Below are positions 47,119-60,329 of a stretch of 64,000 nucleotides of DNA, piece after piece (position 1 is the first letter of the stretch; every line of letters begins with the position of its first letter). A model generated the notes under the pieces. It had not been told where the DNA came from, ran no database searches, and saw only the letters and a list, made by a program, of their open reading frames with translations. The DNA comes from Siphonodentalium dalli (Eukaryota; Mollusca; Scaphopoda; Gadilida; Siphonodentaliidae): assembly GCA_032622095.1 (NCBI GenBank), contig CP136062.1:36580918-36644917 (forward strand), in the 5' to 3' direction. A program made the translations under genes and the position numbers.

Positions 47119-47453
47119 CGGGCGGCGTTGGCAGTGGGTATGCTGTTAAATTATTCACCTCCGTCAAAAACAGCCATAAACAGAATGAATAGTAATATAT
47201 AGACATACTTTGTTCGTATGCTAATCAGAAATATGGCATAAACAGTGTGTTATTTTAAATGTTTTCCCCTTTGTAAACAAAAGCAAAAAACGTTACGTTA
47301 CCTGGCTTTTGTTTAGATCCGGATATGGTAAACATAAAGAGTGTTATTTGTTAATGTTTTCCTGATATGGAAACAATAAAGAGCATTTATATCATTGTTG
47401 TGTGATTAACCAATATAATTGCGCTGTGTTGTGTAAACAGAAGCACAGCTTCT
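47119..47453. mobile_element. Truncated copy of the GGGCGGCGTT element
   Basis: Starts GGGCGGCGTTGGCAGTGGGT and matches 52848-53173 throughout, including CTGGCTTTTGTTTAGATCCG and AAAGAGTGTTATTTGTTAAT. The right end is missing; another repeat follows at 47498. Confidence 0.85.
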
Positions 47454-47497
47454 GTACCATGAGCAGGCTCTTCTTTACATACACAATTGTACTAGAT

Positions 47498-47668
47498 TAG
47501 TCCGGTCGCCAAACACCCGTAATTCACGAATGCTTGTTTTCGCGTATAAAGTTTTTTTCTCTGCGGAGTTTGTAAATTCAGGTATCCGACAACAAGATTT
47601 TATCGGCTGGCCATCTGTCAGCCTTGAGCAATTTTTTTTATAGCGCCCTAAAAAGTATACCCCCCTCC
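47498..47668. repeat. Interspersed repeat, direct partner of 45388-45547
   Basis: Shares the GCGTATAAAG, ATCGGCTGGCCATCTGTCA and TAGCGCCCTAAAAAGTATA words with the earlier copy. It has a different 5' stretch after TAGTCCGG. Confidence 0.85.
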
Positions 47669-47765
47669 CAGATTTCCCCAGACGTAAAACCAGTTACTTG
47701 GAATTTGTTGCAAATTCACATGACTAATCTAGTAAAATGTATATATTTTTATGAATCTAAGACAT

Positions 47766-48077
47766 AACTTTGGTTCAGATATAAACAGAACGCAATGCTC
47801 ATCTTAATCGATAGTCTTTTATTGAATGAGTTGCGGATGGCGCACGGATATATTTCGCGAGGGTAGCTCGAGCGAAATATAACTTTGCGCCGTCCGCAAC
47901 GAGTTCGATAAAAGATTCGAGATTATGATGCAAGTTGTTCTGTATTTATTATACACCGTTCAGTTAGATAAGTTCAATCCATGATTGTCACCTCCATTGT
48001 TACTATAGCTACCTATATTGTGATTTAAGTCTGACAAATAATCAATTATTATGGGGGGATCAATGGAAGCGGATGCT
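47766..48077 (+). mobile_element. 312-bp element with large internal hairpin, copy 1
   Basis: The exact reverse-complement partner is 61931-62242, with a few differences. The inside carries a stem of about 40 bp: GAGTTGCGGATGGCGCA / TGCGCCGTCCGCAACGAGTT, and TATATTTCGC / GCGAAATATA around a CTCGAG-containing loop. No protein is encoded. Confidence 0.9.
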
Positions 48078-48099
48078 TAGAATTTTTGTTTGCAACATG

Positions 48100-48775
48100 C
48101 ATAATTTTGTCCGAGCTTTTATTTCTACAATTTTAGGTCAATGTTTTTCAATTTTGGCACTGATATCTAGTACAATGGGAACCTGTGCACCTGCGATTAT
48201 GATGTCTGTCCGACTTTTTTTGTGGAGTTGTGATTAGGGTTAGGTGTTAGGGTTAGGGGGGTTTAGGGTTAGGGATACATGTTGACATAATTTCAGTGCC
48301 CAATATATGGCAATGGCTACTTCACTCAAATAACATTTTGAATACGGGGGTATTACTTAGTCCCATCTGGGACCAGCCCATCTCTACTTAAAATTGACAC
48401 ATATATCAACCAGCATGGGAACTTGCACACCTGCCATTTTGAGTTCGGTCAGACTCATTTTGGTGGAGTTAATGCCCTTTACCTATGTTTGTACAACCTG
48501 AGACACCTCTTTTGTCAGAGTTTGTATTCCGTCATTTTCCAGTAAATTTGGTTACAACTTGGCACAGATGTCAGCCAGCATGGAAACCTGCACACCTGCA
48601 TTTTTAAATCCAGTCGGAGTCATTTTTGGTGGAGTTATTGCTATTTTTCAACATAGAATCGTACATCATGGGACGCATCTTTTGTCCGAGCTTGTATTCC
48701 ATCATTTTCCAGTTAATTTGGGAGAGTTGTTGCCATTTTCGACATAGAAATATTTTATGTTTTTTATTTTAGAGT
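48100..48775. repeat. Diverged tandem array, about 168-bp units
   Basis: The anchor ATGGGAACCTGCACACCTGC, or a variant of it, occurs near 48175, 48414 and 48582. Between anchors lie TTTTGTCCGAGCTTGTATTC and CATCATTTTCCAGTTAATTT. The first interval is about 71 bases longer and contains the TTAGGG tract. Confidence 0.85.
48234..48274 (+). repeat. Interstitial telomere-like TTAGGG tract
   Basis: Four TTAGGG and one TTAGGT hexamers lie within 41 bases, with short interruptions. The animal telomere repeat is inserted inside a unit of the 168-bp array. Confidence 0.85.
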
Positions 48776-50182
48776 TATTGACCCTTTCTCGACTCATTCA
48801 AGATGTGAAAATATTTTGTGAATCTGCACTTTGTATTATTGGTGTAATCAATTCCTCCTGCAGTTTGTAGTATTGGGATCTGAAACCCATAAATCCTTCG
48901 TCCTTTTTTGTCCATCTGCGTAAAAGGCTCAGCGATGGCTGTCGGAATAAACTATGATGAACTGATATAGGAAAACCTCCATTGGCCATCTTGTTAAAAT
49001 TTAGTAATTGGCCAATGCTGATTATACCATATATATTACAAAACGTTTTGTGATGTTGACACTTGTTATAAACAAAATTTACCGTAACTAATTAGACACA
49101 CAGTAGTAGCACTACATGCAATAAAACTCATTATCTCCTGATCTCACTGCCAGTGAGTCACAGTTACCGAAATATAAATTATTAATGTGTTTAGTTGATA
49201 ATACGTTGAACATTTATGATCAAGCAATGAAGACATTTATCCGCTGGTAGATTTAAGATTACCTGTGATGCAGCCAATATAGAATGGAGAATGAATGAAG
49301 CATGTCAAGTGTCCAACATGTTATCTGCACATGCACCGCATTCTACTTTTACATTATGTTGCAATAATGCTGTTTTAGCATTTACAATGACATGATTACG
49401 GGTTCAAATTATTCTGATTTGTCAATGATTCTAAAACTCATCTTGAACTTTATTATCATGCAACTAGCATGCGCTATAAAAAGTCTACAATGTTAGAAAG
49501 GTTTTCATTGGTATCTATAATCCCCCCGGGCGTTCGAGCACATGGCCGCGAATATACTCCAATTTTGCCCATTTTGTGTGAATAATACATCAACTATTTT
49601 CGGTACACACTTTAACTTATCTCAAATTCACCCAATGTGTTGTTACGTTTCGGACGTTTATTCACCGTATTGGCCACCACAGACTGTTTTAAATATAATT
49701 GAGTGACCATAATTACCAATGTTTACTGTACAACACATTAAAAACTGCATTTGAACATTCATTCACTGTTTACTCTCTTCGCTGGAAATGCGAAAACAAT
49801 CAGAACCTCATTGGAATGGCAGGGTTTTTTGCCGATGCCAATTATAAACAGATAACCCAAATATCTACACATTCCGTTTGCCGTTCCAGTTTATCTGTTC
49901 ATCGCTAGAATCAACATACCATTTTAACTTTCAAAATTCATAATTCAGTTATACTGGTTGTAGTATAAATAAAGATAAGAAAAGTCTTCATGGAATGTTA
50001 TCACCTCCTTTGTCCATTTCTCAATGACATGTCGATCCCACATACAAGTGTACGTGGGAAATAAGTAGAAATTTTAGAATATTCTGAGCCTTGCTTTAAT
50101 CTCGAGTTGTTTGTGTTTAATGTTGGAAAATACTTATTTGCTAGTAGTTTGATGTATTAACATCAGCTTTACTATGACATTG
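48776..50182. other. No gene seen
   Basis: AT-rich. One - strand frame (48989 to 48801) begins with a good start context (AAGATGGCC) and reads 63 codons, but it has no recognisable domain. Confidence 0.45.
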
Positions 50183-52370
50183 GTAGTCTGGTCGATAAAA
50201 GGTTTGACCTAGAATTAATTTGAACTAAGTTGGTTTTTATTCCATTTTGAAGAGGAATATATCCTCTACAACATATCCAAAATCCGCTAAAATCTGCTTT
50301 GAGAACACTTTTTCACAGAGATTTTTAAAAATGCTCATTTTTCGACCTTGTGAAGTACGTTTTTCTACAATATCCCACCAGAACGCATTAATCCTCCATC
50401 CGATAAATACCAGTTTGTGTGAAATTAGAGTATAGCGGCGAATAGAGTGACAGGGACAGACAATAATGCGATCGCGGCGATGAAATGGCTGTCAAAATGG
50501 CCGCAACTCCAATCCATGCTACGACGAAGCAACATATTGGATAACCACCTATAAGCAAAAATACACATTGGTAATTTACAAGTATGCTGTTATAGATCTT
50601 TAAAGAAATACATATAATTAAAACAGATCTATCTGAATGATTTATCGATCACTGCAACGCACGTTAACCTAATAATTTACGTTCGGGTTTTCTGCTTAGA
50701 ATGCATCCAACACTCGGGCCAAAAACAGTTATTTCGGGCGTGTAACACGAAGTAACATTTCGTCAGACAATGAGTGGTAGTTTCATTTGGAATGATGATT
50801 AATTATTGAATGTAACGCAGAAACTGAAGTTCATACCATTGCTGTGTAAAAACTAGTTATATTTTCCGGAATTTTCAACACTCTCCGTGATAATAAACCA
50901 TGCACGTATGTCGTAATGCTGATTATACTGCAAAGAAACACTCATCTCTTCAAAAGAATAGTACGCTATCTCACTAGATCGAAGAGACTGTGCATCGTAC
51001 ATTTTATTCAATACTAATTTTCATGCTGCTTCCAACCCGGTTTCTTAGAAGACAATTTTGTTCAAATTTCTTCAATGGGCACTTTACAACGGGAATATGT
51101 ACGACGCAATGCACACTATTAGTTGTCAGCATCTTGTTTGAAATTATATTACCATTGCTACCTACATACTTGCGCTAAATATCAGGTCATCAGCGTTTAA
51201 AGTTATTAGTTCTGCGTTTACCATACACTCAATGTTGCTATTTGTGATTTTGTATGCAGCAGATATGTGTAATATTAGGGAGAATGGGTAAATGCGGCGT
51301 TACAGTTTCATAAAAGGTAGTACGTTTCGTGTATATGTGACCTTAGTGCATTTAAGCACATGTAATTTCCAGGTATAAAGACAGTCTCTGCCACAGAGTA
51401 TGTAAGCAAATTTGGTTATGTTGAGAATTTATTGAAGATAGTCTATTGTACTCCTTTGTATTTTGATAAATTGCGTTCATGGTATACCATCATGTATTTG
51501 TGTAATAAAAGCAAAATATTCGTTTTTAATCACTTGACTGGAGGCAACAGTTACTATGACAATTATTTTAAGACACAGACAATAGGATCTACACGTTTTA
51601 CCTCGTACCATATAAATAGCTTTCATACTGTTCTATAGTAGTGAATTTTGACAGATTTGGTGTTGTAGATTTAAAAATAAATTGTTATCGGTCACATTCG
51701 TGAGACTGTTTTCATTTCATACACGTCTGCTTCTAGAAAAGGACACATAATCAATACATTCCATTTAGATCACATGTAACTGTTTAATTACAAATATATT
51801 ACATGATTAAAGATAAACAGTACAGATAAAACTGCGTTATTCTTATGTTTCTTGGGGCCCAAAAAGTTCATATTTAATCGTTGTATGAGACCTGGCTTTC
51901 GTTTGCTCTCTCGCGAGATAAACTAGAGAGAATTCTTACATCTATTTTTAAAAGCTCCCCTTATACTCTGAAATCATTCTTCCTCTTATAATTCGAGGGC
52001 TTGTTCGTTCTTTTATGACTAGCTATCCAATTTCCACAAATTGTAAATTTCATTCGATTTTGTCCATTTTGGCGGCCATATTGGGACAGACAATCTACCG
52101 ACATGGTTTACGACTAAGTATTGTTTGTGTGTATTTTATTTTATTACTAATTTGGTATTAGTTGGCGCACCTACCACCGAAATTCAGAATTTTTCGATAC
52201 CAAATGCCATCATGGACGCCATCTCGGATAACAGAAAATGCTCAAAGCGGATTTCATCAGATTTTGGATATGTTATAGAGGATAAATTCCTCTTCAAACT
52301 GGAATAGAAACCAACTTAGTCCAAATTTATTCTAGGTTGACCCTAAATTTTAGTTTATCGACCAGACTAT
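50183..52370. repeat. Inverted 130-bp arms, 1.9 kb apart
   Basis: 50183-50311 and 52231-52370 are imperfect reverse complements: TAGTCTGGTCGATAAA / TTTATCGACCAGACTA, TGAACTAAGTTGGTTTTTAT, and GAGGAATATATCCTCTACAA. They could bound a long-TIR element of 2.19 kb or be two inserted fragments. No transposase was seen between them, and no target duplication is clear. 50312-52230 otherwise holds no supported gene. Confidence 0.65.
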
Positions 52371-52847
52371 GGTAACTCAGAAATGAAAGTCTTTACTTTT
52401 AACACTTTGTCGATTTTGAATGGAGAAAATTGTTCTCTGTGCTGTTTATGAAGTTCTCTTACTAACTCTTAATTATTATATATTGCAGCGGACCAGAACC
52501 AGCGTTGGTACCAGCATAGCTGATATTACAGATAAAGAGAAAAAAGAACAGTTGTCAAGCAAAGCTCATGAGAAAGGATGGCTATTGCTTACTTGCATGA
52601 TAATTTCTACACATCGAATCAATCATTGATCTTTCAGAACCAAAAAAAATGTAATTGTATGCGTGTATTTGGGAAAAATATTATGAGAAAACAAATGACA
52701 ATTTTCCTTGAAGTTCATATGCAACCCTGTTAACTTGTTTGGGCAATAGATGCCCATTAGGCAATAGCAGCGCTCAGAGTCCGAATAACAAACAAAAAAA
52801 TAAAACAATAAAAGTAAGGCATATAGATATCTTTAGTTTGAAGATAT

Positions 52848-53314
52848 GGGCGGCGTTTGTGGTGGGTATGCTGTTAAAATATTCACCTCTGTCAAAAGCC
52901 GCCATAAACAGAAATAATAGTAAAATATAGACATACTTTGTACTTATACCAATCATAAATATGGCATAAACACTATGTTATCGTCAAATGTTTTTCCTTC
53001 GTTGTGTAAACAAAAGCAAAAAACATTACGGAATCTGGCTTTTGTTTAGATCCGGATATGGTAAACATAAAGAGTGTTATTTGTTAATGTTTTCCTGATA
53101 TGGAAATAATACAGAGCGTTTATATCATTTGTGTGTGATTAACCAATAGAATTGTGCTTTGTTATGTAAACAGTACCACCGTACCTCTTGGTGACAATAT
53201 ACTATTTTCGCGCTGATTATGTTTGGCATATGAACAAAACAATATATATTATATTATTCCTTCTGTTGGTGGCGATTTGAACAAATATGAATATTTCTGC
53301 AACGAACGCCGCCC
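52848..53314. mobile_element. 467-bp TIR element, GGGCGGCGTT ends
   Basis: The left end GGGCGGCGTTTGTGGTGGGT is mirrored by the right end CTGCAACGAACGCCGCCC; the inverted match is about 13 bases. A truncated sister lies at 47119-47453. It is non-coding. The target duplication is unclear. Confidence 0.75.
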
Positions 53315-54406
53315 GTGCCTTTAAACATAATGTATTGCAAACAATGTTTACATACAATTGACAAAGAGTGCCCCAAATTTAGAATTAATTTTATGTTCCC
53401 TAAATCTTAATAAAACAAAATATGGTCAAAATGGCCGAACTTGTCGCAACATAATGACCTTTACCCTCTATGGAGTGAAACAAGATTTAACAACAAATAT
53501 TTGTCGCAATATGTTTTATATTTTCTTGATCGACCTATATAAATTTCAGCCTAACATTTGATAAAAGCTCTAAGATTGCGACTTAAAGACGCCTAAATCT
53601 TTAGTTTTTATCAAATTCACAAATAAACCTCAGTATAATTATGGAATATGGATTTATTATCATAAATACCTATTCAAAAAACTAATTCTTCATTCCAAAA
53701 TAAATAGAGCTAATAAATCTGAACCTTGAGGTGAGAGAACCTGAGTGAGGTACCGAAGGTTACATTAGGTGGCACTACACAGTTTCTGCAGGGATGAGTG
53801 CAGAAATAAGGGGGCATCAATTCATTGAAAATTGTAATACGACCATGCCTAAAGATGCATAAAAGCCTTGTCCTGATTGGTCAGTACATCAAGTTACCAT
53901 GGATATCTCGATACAGTTTTGTGGTGCAATTCTGCTTTCTCAGAATGTATTGAGATTGCCGCACACGACTTTTCCCATTTTGTTTCTAACTCTGCGCACA
54001 CGATGCACCAATGGAGTACACCGCTATCCCATGTTCTAGTGATTCATCATTTGAATGAAGCCATGAATGCAAATGTATATGGTCCAGATGATGTTATGCA
54101 TGGTATTTTGATATATGCTACGACCAAAGGAAGTTACTTAATAAGGCCATGTAAAATTAATAGGTCCTTTCTCATGGAATTTTCTATTCAAAGTGACGAG
54201 GAAGGCAGCTATTTGAATATACATGTATTATTTATTTGAAATTATTTTGGGAGGAGGCAGGTATTTATATATAAAATGTTTATTTAAGTCTTGTATATGT
54301 GCAGTTCCTAGTATCTGGTTCTTGTTTTCCCTGCCCTACATGTACTCTACACAGTATTAACTTTAAAGGAGGGTGTCAAGTGAATATTGAATGTGGGTTT
54401 GCATGC
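53315..54406. other. No gene supported
   Basis: A 120-codon frame (53877-54239) is open but has no ATG near its left edge and no family resemblance. It is treated as chance or an unrecognised relic. Confidence 0.4.
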
Positions 54407-55345
54407 TAGTGCTCGGTGGTATACCGATTGTAATCGGTATGATTTTCAATACCGTTACCGTAATATTTGTCCATAATCGGTAAACCTTGGAAGACGGTAT
54501 TATCGTCCTTACAGGTCATACCAGCCTGTTACCGGGTACATTGTGGTTTACCTGTATCGGAATACAAAGAAACTACTTGGTTGGTTTCTCTTCACCATTG
54601 TTATCTTTCAGTTGAAAGAAACTGTTCATTCTTCACTTATGTCACCTCTTTCTTGATGAAATTTTCCAAAAAATGCATTCCATTGCTACCGGGGACAAAA
54701 TCCAGCCCAATATTATATTACAAGTTATTATTGCATCATTCTGAGCTATTTTTAAACCACTGAATGCGTGGGACAGCTAATTATACCCCTGGGTGTTATC
54801 GAGTGGGAATGATTGATCATGTTCATTTAAAACGTGGATTATATGTATCATTTCTAATAATTCAAACGGAAGTGAATAACAGTCTACCTTATTTCTCGGC
54901 ATTTAATAACAAAAATTATACATATTCACACCCGGCAGAACATTGCAATATCAACTTAACAGCACGTGCTCTGTGCGAGTCAGCCGGCCTTATTTCAAAA
55001 CTCTTGGGGGGTATCCACTGACTGATGCTTCCATAACTCACAATTATTACCTGTATTTGAGATCAGCATACCTTGTAATGAATCCATGCATGATGCATGC
55101 AAACACATGATACACTGCCACTGTTCGCTAATTCATAATTTTTTTAAACGGAGATTTGGATGTGTGTGTTTCCTCATTTATAGTAAGCTATTCGATTTCC
55201 TCCAAAAACAGTTGACTTGTGTGCCAAACGATCACTACTCAGCGGGAATTTAAAAGATTAGTTGAAATAATCGATAATATCGTATACCGCGTTATGGTTT
55301 TAAGATTACTGCGGTATTTTTATGCTTAAAAACCGCCCAGCACTA
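54407..55345. mobile_element. Possible hAT-type non-autonomous element, 939 bp
   Basis: The left end TAGTGCTCGGTGGTATACCG and the right end (reverse complement TAGTGCTGGGCGGTTTTTAA) are short imperfect inverted repeats of the TAGTGCT-GG-x-GGT kind seen in animal hAT elements. Sub-terminal CGGTAT words occur at both ends. I could not find an 8-bp target duplication, so the call is tentative. Confidence 0.4.
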
Positions 55346-58031
55346 TCTATTACATGCATATCAACAAAGTTAAATTGGCAAGTACCAGTGGTTCTGGGTG
55401 TCACTGATATAATATTGAAAACATATGTTTGTAGATTTACCTATTTGTTGGGATTTTTCAGAAGTAGATAAATTGTTTTAACTCCAGAGAACAATTCTAA
55501 AAAAAAAAATTTATAGCAAGATTTAATAATTTACCTAAACAAACCAACAGTCAAGTTCATGAATTACAATGATATACCGATACCTGCCTTAGCTGCCTCA
55601 TTTGATCAGAATATTTGCAAGGAAATCCCCATTCAAAATTGGTCACTTGACGGTGACCTCTCATAGATAGAATTTACATGGATTAGTATAAATAAAAAAC
55701 AATCATTAATTAATTTTGTCAAATTATGATTTATTTTCATACAAATAGGACATTGGTGTTTCTCTTGGACAGCAGTTGTAGTCCAAACACTTGGCACCGC
55801 GTTTGAAGATTTTCAAAACATGAGATAGAGAATGAATGAGTCCAGAGAATTTGAAATCGCCCAGTTGTTTATGCTCTCAAGTTTTTCAGAATTTGGTTCA
55901 TCTGAAATGAACTAATTTGCTATTTTGTTGGACTGTGTTATGGTCATCGACCGATATTGTGTCCATATCATAAAATATTTACATATCACAACCATGGCAT
56001 CCATTTTGCGACAGAAAGTTTGCCCAAATTATTTACCTTCAGCCCGGCGAATACCACGAATGTATTGGCCGGTCTAACTGGATAGATTTGCACATTGTTT
56101 GTGAGAACTTTTTAGGTTCAGTCTTGCTTCAAATGAATCTGGGAATGGGTGGTATTTATATATTGATTTATTCATTTATGGAAGTTCATAAATATGTTCG
56201 AGGCGAAAAAAAATTGGTGAAACGGCAATCCCTGAGAAACAAACTATTTTTGTGTATTCAATAATAAAACAAATAAATAAAATATAAAATAATAAAACTA
56301 AGTGTAGTCAATAATAAAACAAATCTAACTGTCCACCCTCCGCATTTGTCTCAGTCGCCATTTTTCTTTGGTATTTCGGAATCAAATTAAAAACATTGAG
56401 ATGATAATCCAAATTAACACTCCCAAATTACTATTTCTTTGGCTTCGGGGGTAAAAAAAATATTTGATTCGAGTCGAGGAAGAAATATGGTTGTTGTTGG
56501 CACTTAATGAATATGGGGACCGTCTTATCAGATTGAGTACCTTTAAAGCCTGTTAGTTTATTCAGCTCCCAACCCAATTGGGTTAATAAGATGAAAGTAT
56601 AGTAACTATATCATTTAGAATTGTTTTTTAATGGAAACGGTTTATAATGGGTGATCATAGTCATGTTGTTCCAATGTTCAACACAGAAATTGTGAATTCC
56701 TTTACAATTGAAATGAAGGACGCAGACGCTGCTGAAAACACATCGATTTTGGCCAGTTACAATCGTTTATTTACGCACTGCAAGTTACCTGAGTACTGCA
56801 TGCAAACAAATTGAGTGTGCCCAATACGAAATACACCACAAAATGTTTTCTCACCGAGACCGTATCTAGGACATTCCCTGCAGTATTTCACACACTATTC
56901 AGTTGAAATTTCGCCCCAAACATTCAGTCGTATCGCAAAAGGAATAACTAATACATGGTGTATCAGTTTAATGTGGTCCTACTATCAGTTTATGTGTGGT
57001 ACAACTTAACCATACACATCTCTACACCGTGTATTTATTTCTTAAATAACTAAAATGGCAATGTAATGTATGTTTGAGCACACACTAGGCTTTAAGATTT
57101 TGATACAGAATATTAATGTTAATGGGGCACAAAAAACAAGATTTTTTCTTTTGCGCATCATAATTATATATGTAGTCCAGAAGACCACTGGAATTTGCAA
57201 AACTTTTGTTCATGCAGATGACAAATTTTCCGCTGAAATAATAATAAATAACTCAAAAGACATCCTTTAGAATTCCACCAATTCTCAACTATAACCTTCT
57301 GTCAATACACATGATGCATCCATGGTGCCAGAATACACTGGTACTCTATTCTAAGAAATTTACCTCTACTGATTATTCAAAACTGTGGAGTGTAACCTTA
57401 CAATGAACAGCTCAGTTAACACTCTGACCTAATTATTGTCCACCAATATTTTCGGAAGACTATTGTAATTTGCTGCATCTGTCCATCCATACTTGTGTTT
57501 GCGTTCGTCCCATTTCTTGTCCAGATGTTAAATCCAGTTCAAATCATCAATTCGAACTGAACCTTGGTATGAGGAATAACATCACATTATTGAGGTCAAG
57601 TTTGATTTTGGTCACGATCCAATGAATTTTGACTGAGTTATGCCCCTTTTTATCCCGAGGTAGTCCCCATGACAACTTAAACATAATTTCTTGATAGTGT
57701 CATATGTTTTTTTCGAAGGTTCTTTATTCTCAAGGTTCATTATTCCAAAGGTTCTTTATAGGGATTCCTTGATGCCAGTAATAACCAATGTCAGAACAAG
57801 TTTTCAAATATGAAATATAGGTCTAATGTGGTATACGGCCATTTAAAAGTGCACCATCTGATTTAACACCAAAATGAATAACAAAAATATATCAAAATAA
57901 ATTTTAAAATACATTATAATCAACACTTTTCTAACAGTCATGCACCATGGGTACCCACAATGACATCTAAAATATTACAAACAGAATAAGCATATTAGGA
58001 ACTCAATTTATTATTGTTGCTGGTCCCATAA
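55346..58031. other. No gene seen (except the 56401-56543 block)
   Basis: AT-rich. A stretch near 57540-57660 resembles the AATTTTGACTGAGTTATG-type lines of other interspersed repeats in the window. A (AATAAAAC)-like run lies near 56262-56320. Confidence 0.45.
56401..56543 (-). other. Opposite-strand paralogue of 43648-44103, lacking the middle
   Basis: The - strand frame reads KGTQSDKTVPIFIKC and FFLDSNQIFFLPPKPKK, then stop codons. It matches both ends of the 43648-44103 block but lacks the 340-base middle. Confidence 0.4.
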
Positions 58032-59391
58032 GGGTGGATACACACATGCATGTAATGTCTGTATGTAAAATACATGTATTTTACATGGCCACACCAATAA
58101 TTGACAAAAGTAATCACCTGCGCGCGAGAGGTCAATTTCACCAGTGAGTAGTTATAAGCCATTATCAAACAAACTGCCATCAAGAAATTTCAGGCTAGTC
58201 ATAAACATGTCTTCTTTCATGGATGCCGAAATGCGTAATTCTTGTCTGATATATGTTGCTGTTTTTCACGAGTTATAATTCATTTCGAAAAGTGGATTAG
58301 AGCCGGTCGATTTTATACTTGATTTGTTTCTGTCATTTCTTGGAAACAGGGTCATCCAAAACAAAAATAAAATATGCAGAATTCTTTTATAGGATGATAC
58401 CGGCTAGTTGAGATTTCTCTGATAATTTGAGAGCGAGCTCATGTGATAACATTAATTCAATTGGGATTGCAAATATTCATTATAGCGCCAAAAACTAATG
58501 CAGGTACAGCGTTGAAATTAAAAAGAGTGACCACCCCCCCCCCCATTTATATATATGTTTCTCAAGCCAAAGGTTGAACAAGCTCCTACCTGTCACAATC
58601 TTGAATTATAACATTTTCGACCATAATCCATGAATGAGGGAGGGGCTGGTTCTCGAAAGCTTCCAATAACTAAGGGAGTTAATTGAATGTATCAGCCGGG
58701 ATTATCTGGGCAAGAATTACAATATAATGTTTTACTTAAATATTCCATAGTTGTAAATTTTGCGTATACATGTATAACTGTATAACACAAGAGAGGAAAG
58801 GTGACGTAGTTGGGAACTCGTAGCTAGGCAACTCTTTCGCCGAATGAAGACAAACAGCAACACCATGCATTCAAATTTAAAGCTGTATAATATGTTCATA
58901 ATTATATGAATAGCATAAATTGCTGCATATTAGATTAATCACTAGTAGAAAACAGACACGACAGCCATGACTACGATATTTATAAAGCAGGGTGTCAGGA
59001 CTCAGGGTGCTGCATGCACACCCCCGTCGAGGAAATATGCAATGGTGAATTCGGTAGCTTCTGGGATAATATAGCTACCCGTGCATGTTGAGGGTCATAG
59101 CCCCCTGCGTTGGGGAAGAGGCCATCACTGGTATTAACATCAATAGAAGACTGACAATATGTAAACAGAACGTCAACCATTTGAGTTATCGCGCGAATAT
59201 TTATTTTAAGCGGCCTGACGACTTCGTCCCAGTCAACGGCTCTTCAGCGGTTCAGAGTTTGACTCACTGTGGTCAAACACAGTCGCAATGATTGGGTTGT
59301 CAGCGGACACATATTACACGGTGTATATGATCCATGTAAAACTCCAAATACACGATATTTACAGAGATTACATGCATGTGTGTATCCACCC
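58032..59391 (-). mobile_element. Non-autonomous TIR element, copy 2 (1360 bp), TAA duplication
   Basis: The inverted sister of 21423-22771. It has the same GGGTGGATACACACATGCAT ends, the same 20-base palindrome (58065-58084) and TAA on both sides (58029-58031 and 59392-59394). The two copies are nearly identical over their length, with small indels such as a poly-C length change near 58532. It is non-coding. Confidence 0.92.
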
Positions 59392-59394
59392 TAA

Positions 59395-60329
59395 GTTCCG
59401 AGCTAATCGTTTTCGGGTATAGGCAATTATAACCGTTCATGAAGCTGTGCTGGTGCACCATTAAAGTTCCGGTGGCATGCATCTCTTTATCTTTAGAGAA
59501 TGCACTGTCTTACAAGGATACTCGCATAATATCAGGAAGCTCCAGTCATGGAAGGGTTAATGTAGGTCATAGACAATGAACAAACGTTCAAATCGGATTG
59601 GACATGTGGATTTGTTCCCTACTGGTTTTCAACAAACATTGTATATAAACTCCTTGTGATAGGCCTGCTTTCAGAATAAAGAACTTTCATAATAATGAAC
59701 TCTCGGTGTAAACTAACTCAGAAGTTATTTCTTACAAAATTTACCCCAAATCCTCTCAAACAATACACATCCAACTTCCAGTGTGTGTCTCTTTCCATTA
59801 TTTGAAAACAATAGCTATTTATTATGCCTGTGACCCTCAGACGAGTTTCGGGGTATGTAGTTGATGTATCATTCCGTTCCTGTACAAACTATTCCCCTTG
59901 TAACTCGGGCTTATGAGATATTGTTATCCTTTTGTTTCGTGATAACCCAACTTATGGGAAAGTATACCCTTCTCACATACCATGAGTTTCGTTAATGTGT
60001 TCTCACCAGGGTTATCGCCCTTGTTGTACTTAGAATTTTGCAAAAACATTTCACAGATTTTATTGTGTAGATATGGGGGCGATTTTTCGTAGAAAACCAG
60101 TTAGTTAAATCGGTTGGGATAATGCTGTTTTACGTCGAAAACCTGTGTATATATCGTTCTATATCAGATTTTACACCCAGATCCAGTGGCGGTAAGTTTT
60201 GTCAGTTAAATCACTACTTGATTATATATACACCGAAACGGGTGACATTGCGGTCATAATGATGTATGCTAATCTAACTTTCCTTTTAAATTGCACATAG
60301 AATATTATATGTAATATATTTACCACTAA
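59395..60329. other. No gene seen
   Basis: AT-rich; short frames only. Confidence 0.5.

Noticed and set aside
48801-48989. - strand 63-codon frame starting in a good context (AAGATGGCC)
   Set aside because: No domain, no clear donor site and no repeat partner; not enough to call a gene.
49390-49420. GGTTCAAATT resembling a tRNA B box
   Set aside because: No A box at the proper distance and no cloverleaf can be drawn.
53877-54239. 120-codon + frame
   Set aside because: Needs a non-ATG start, has no recognisable motif, and lies between repeat elements.
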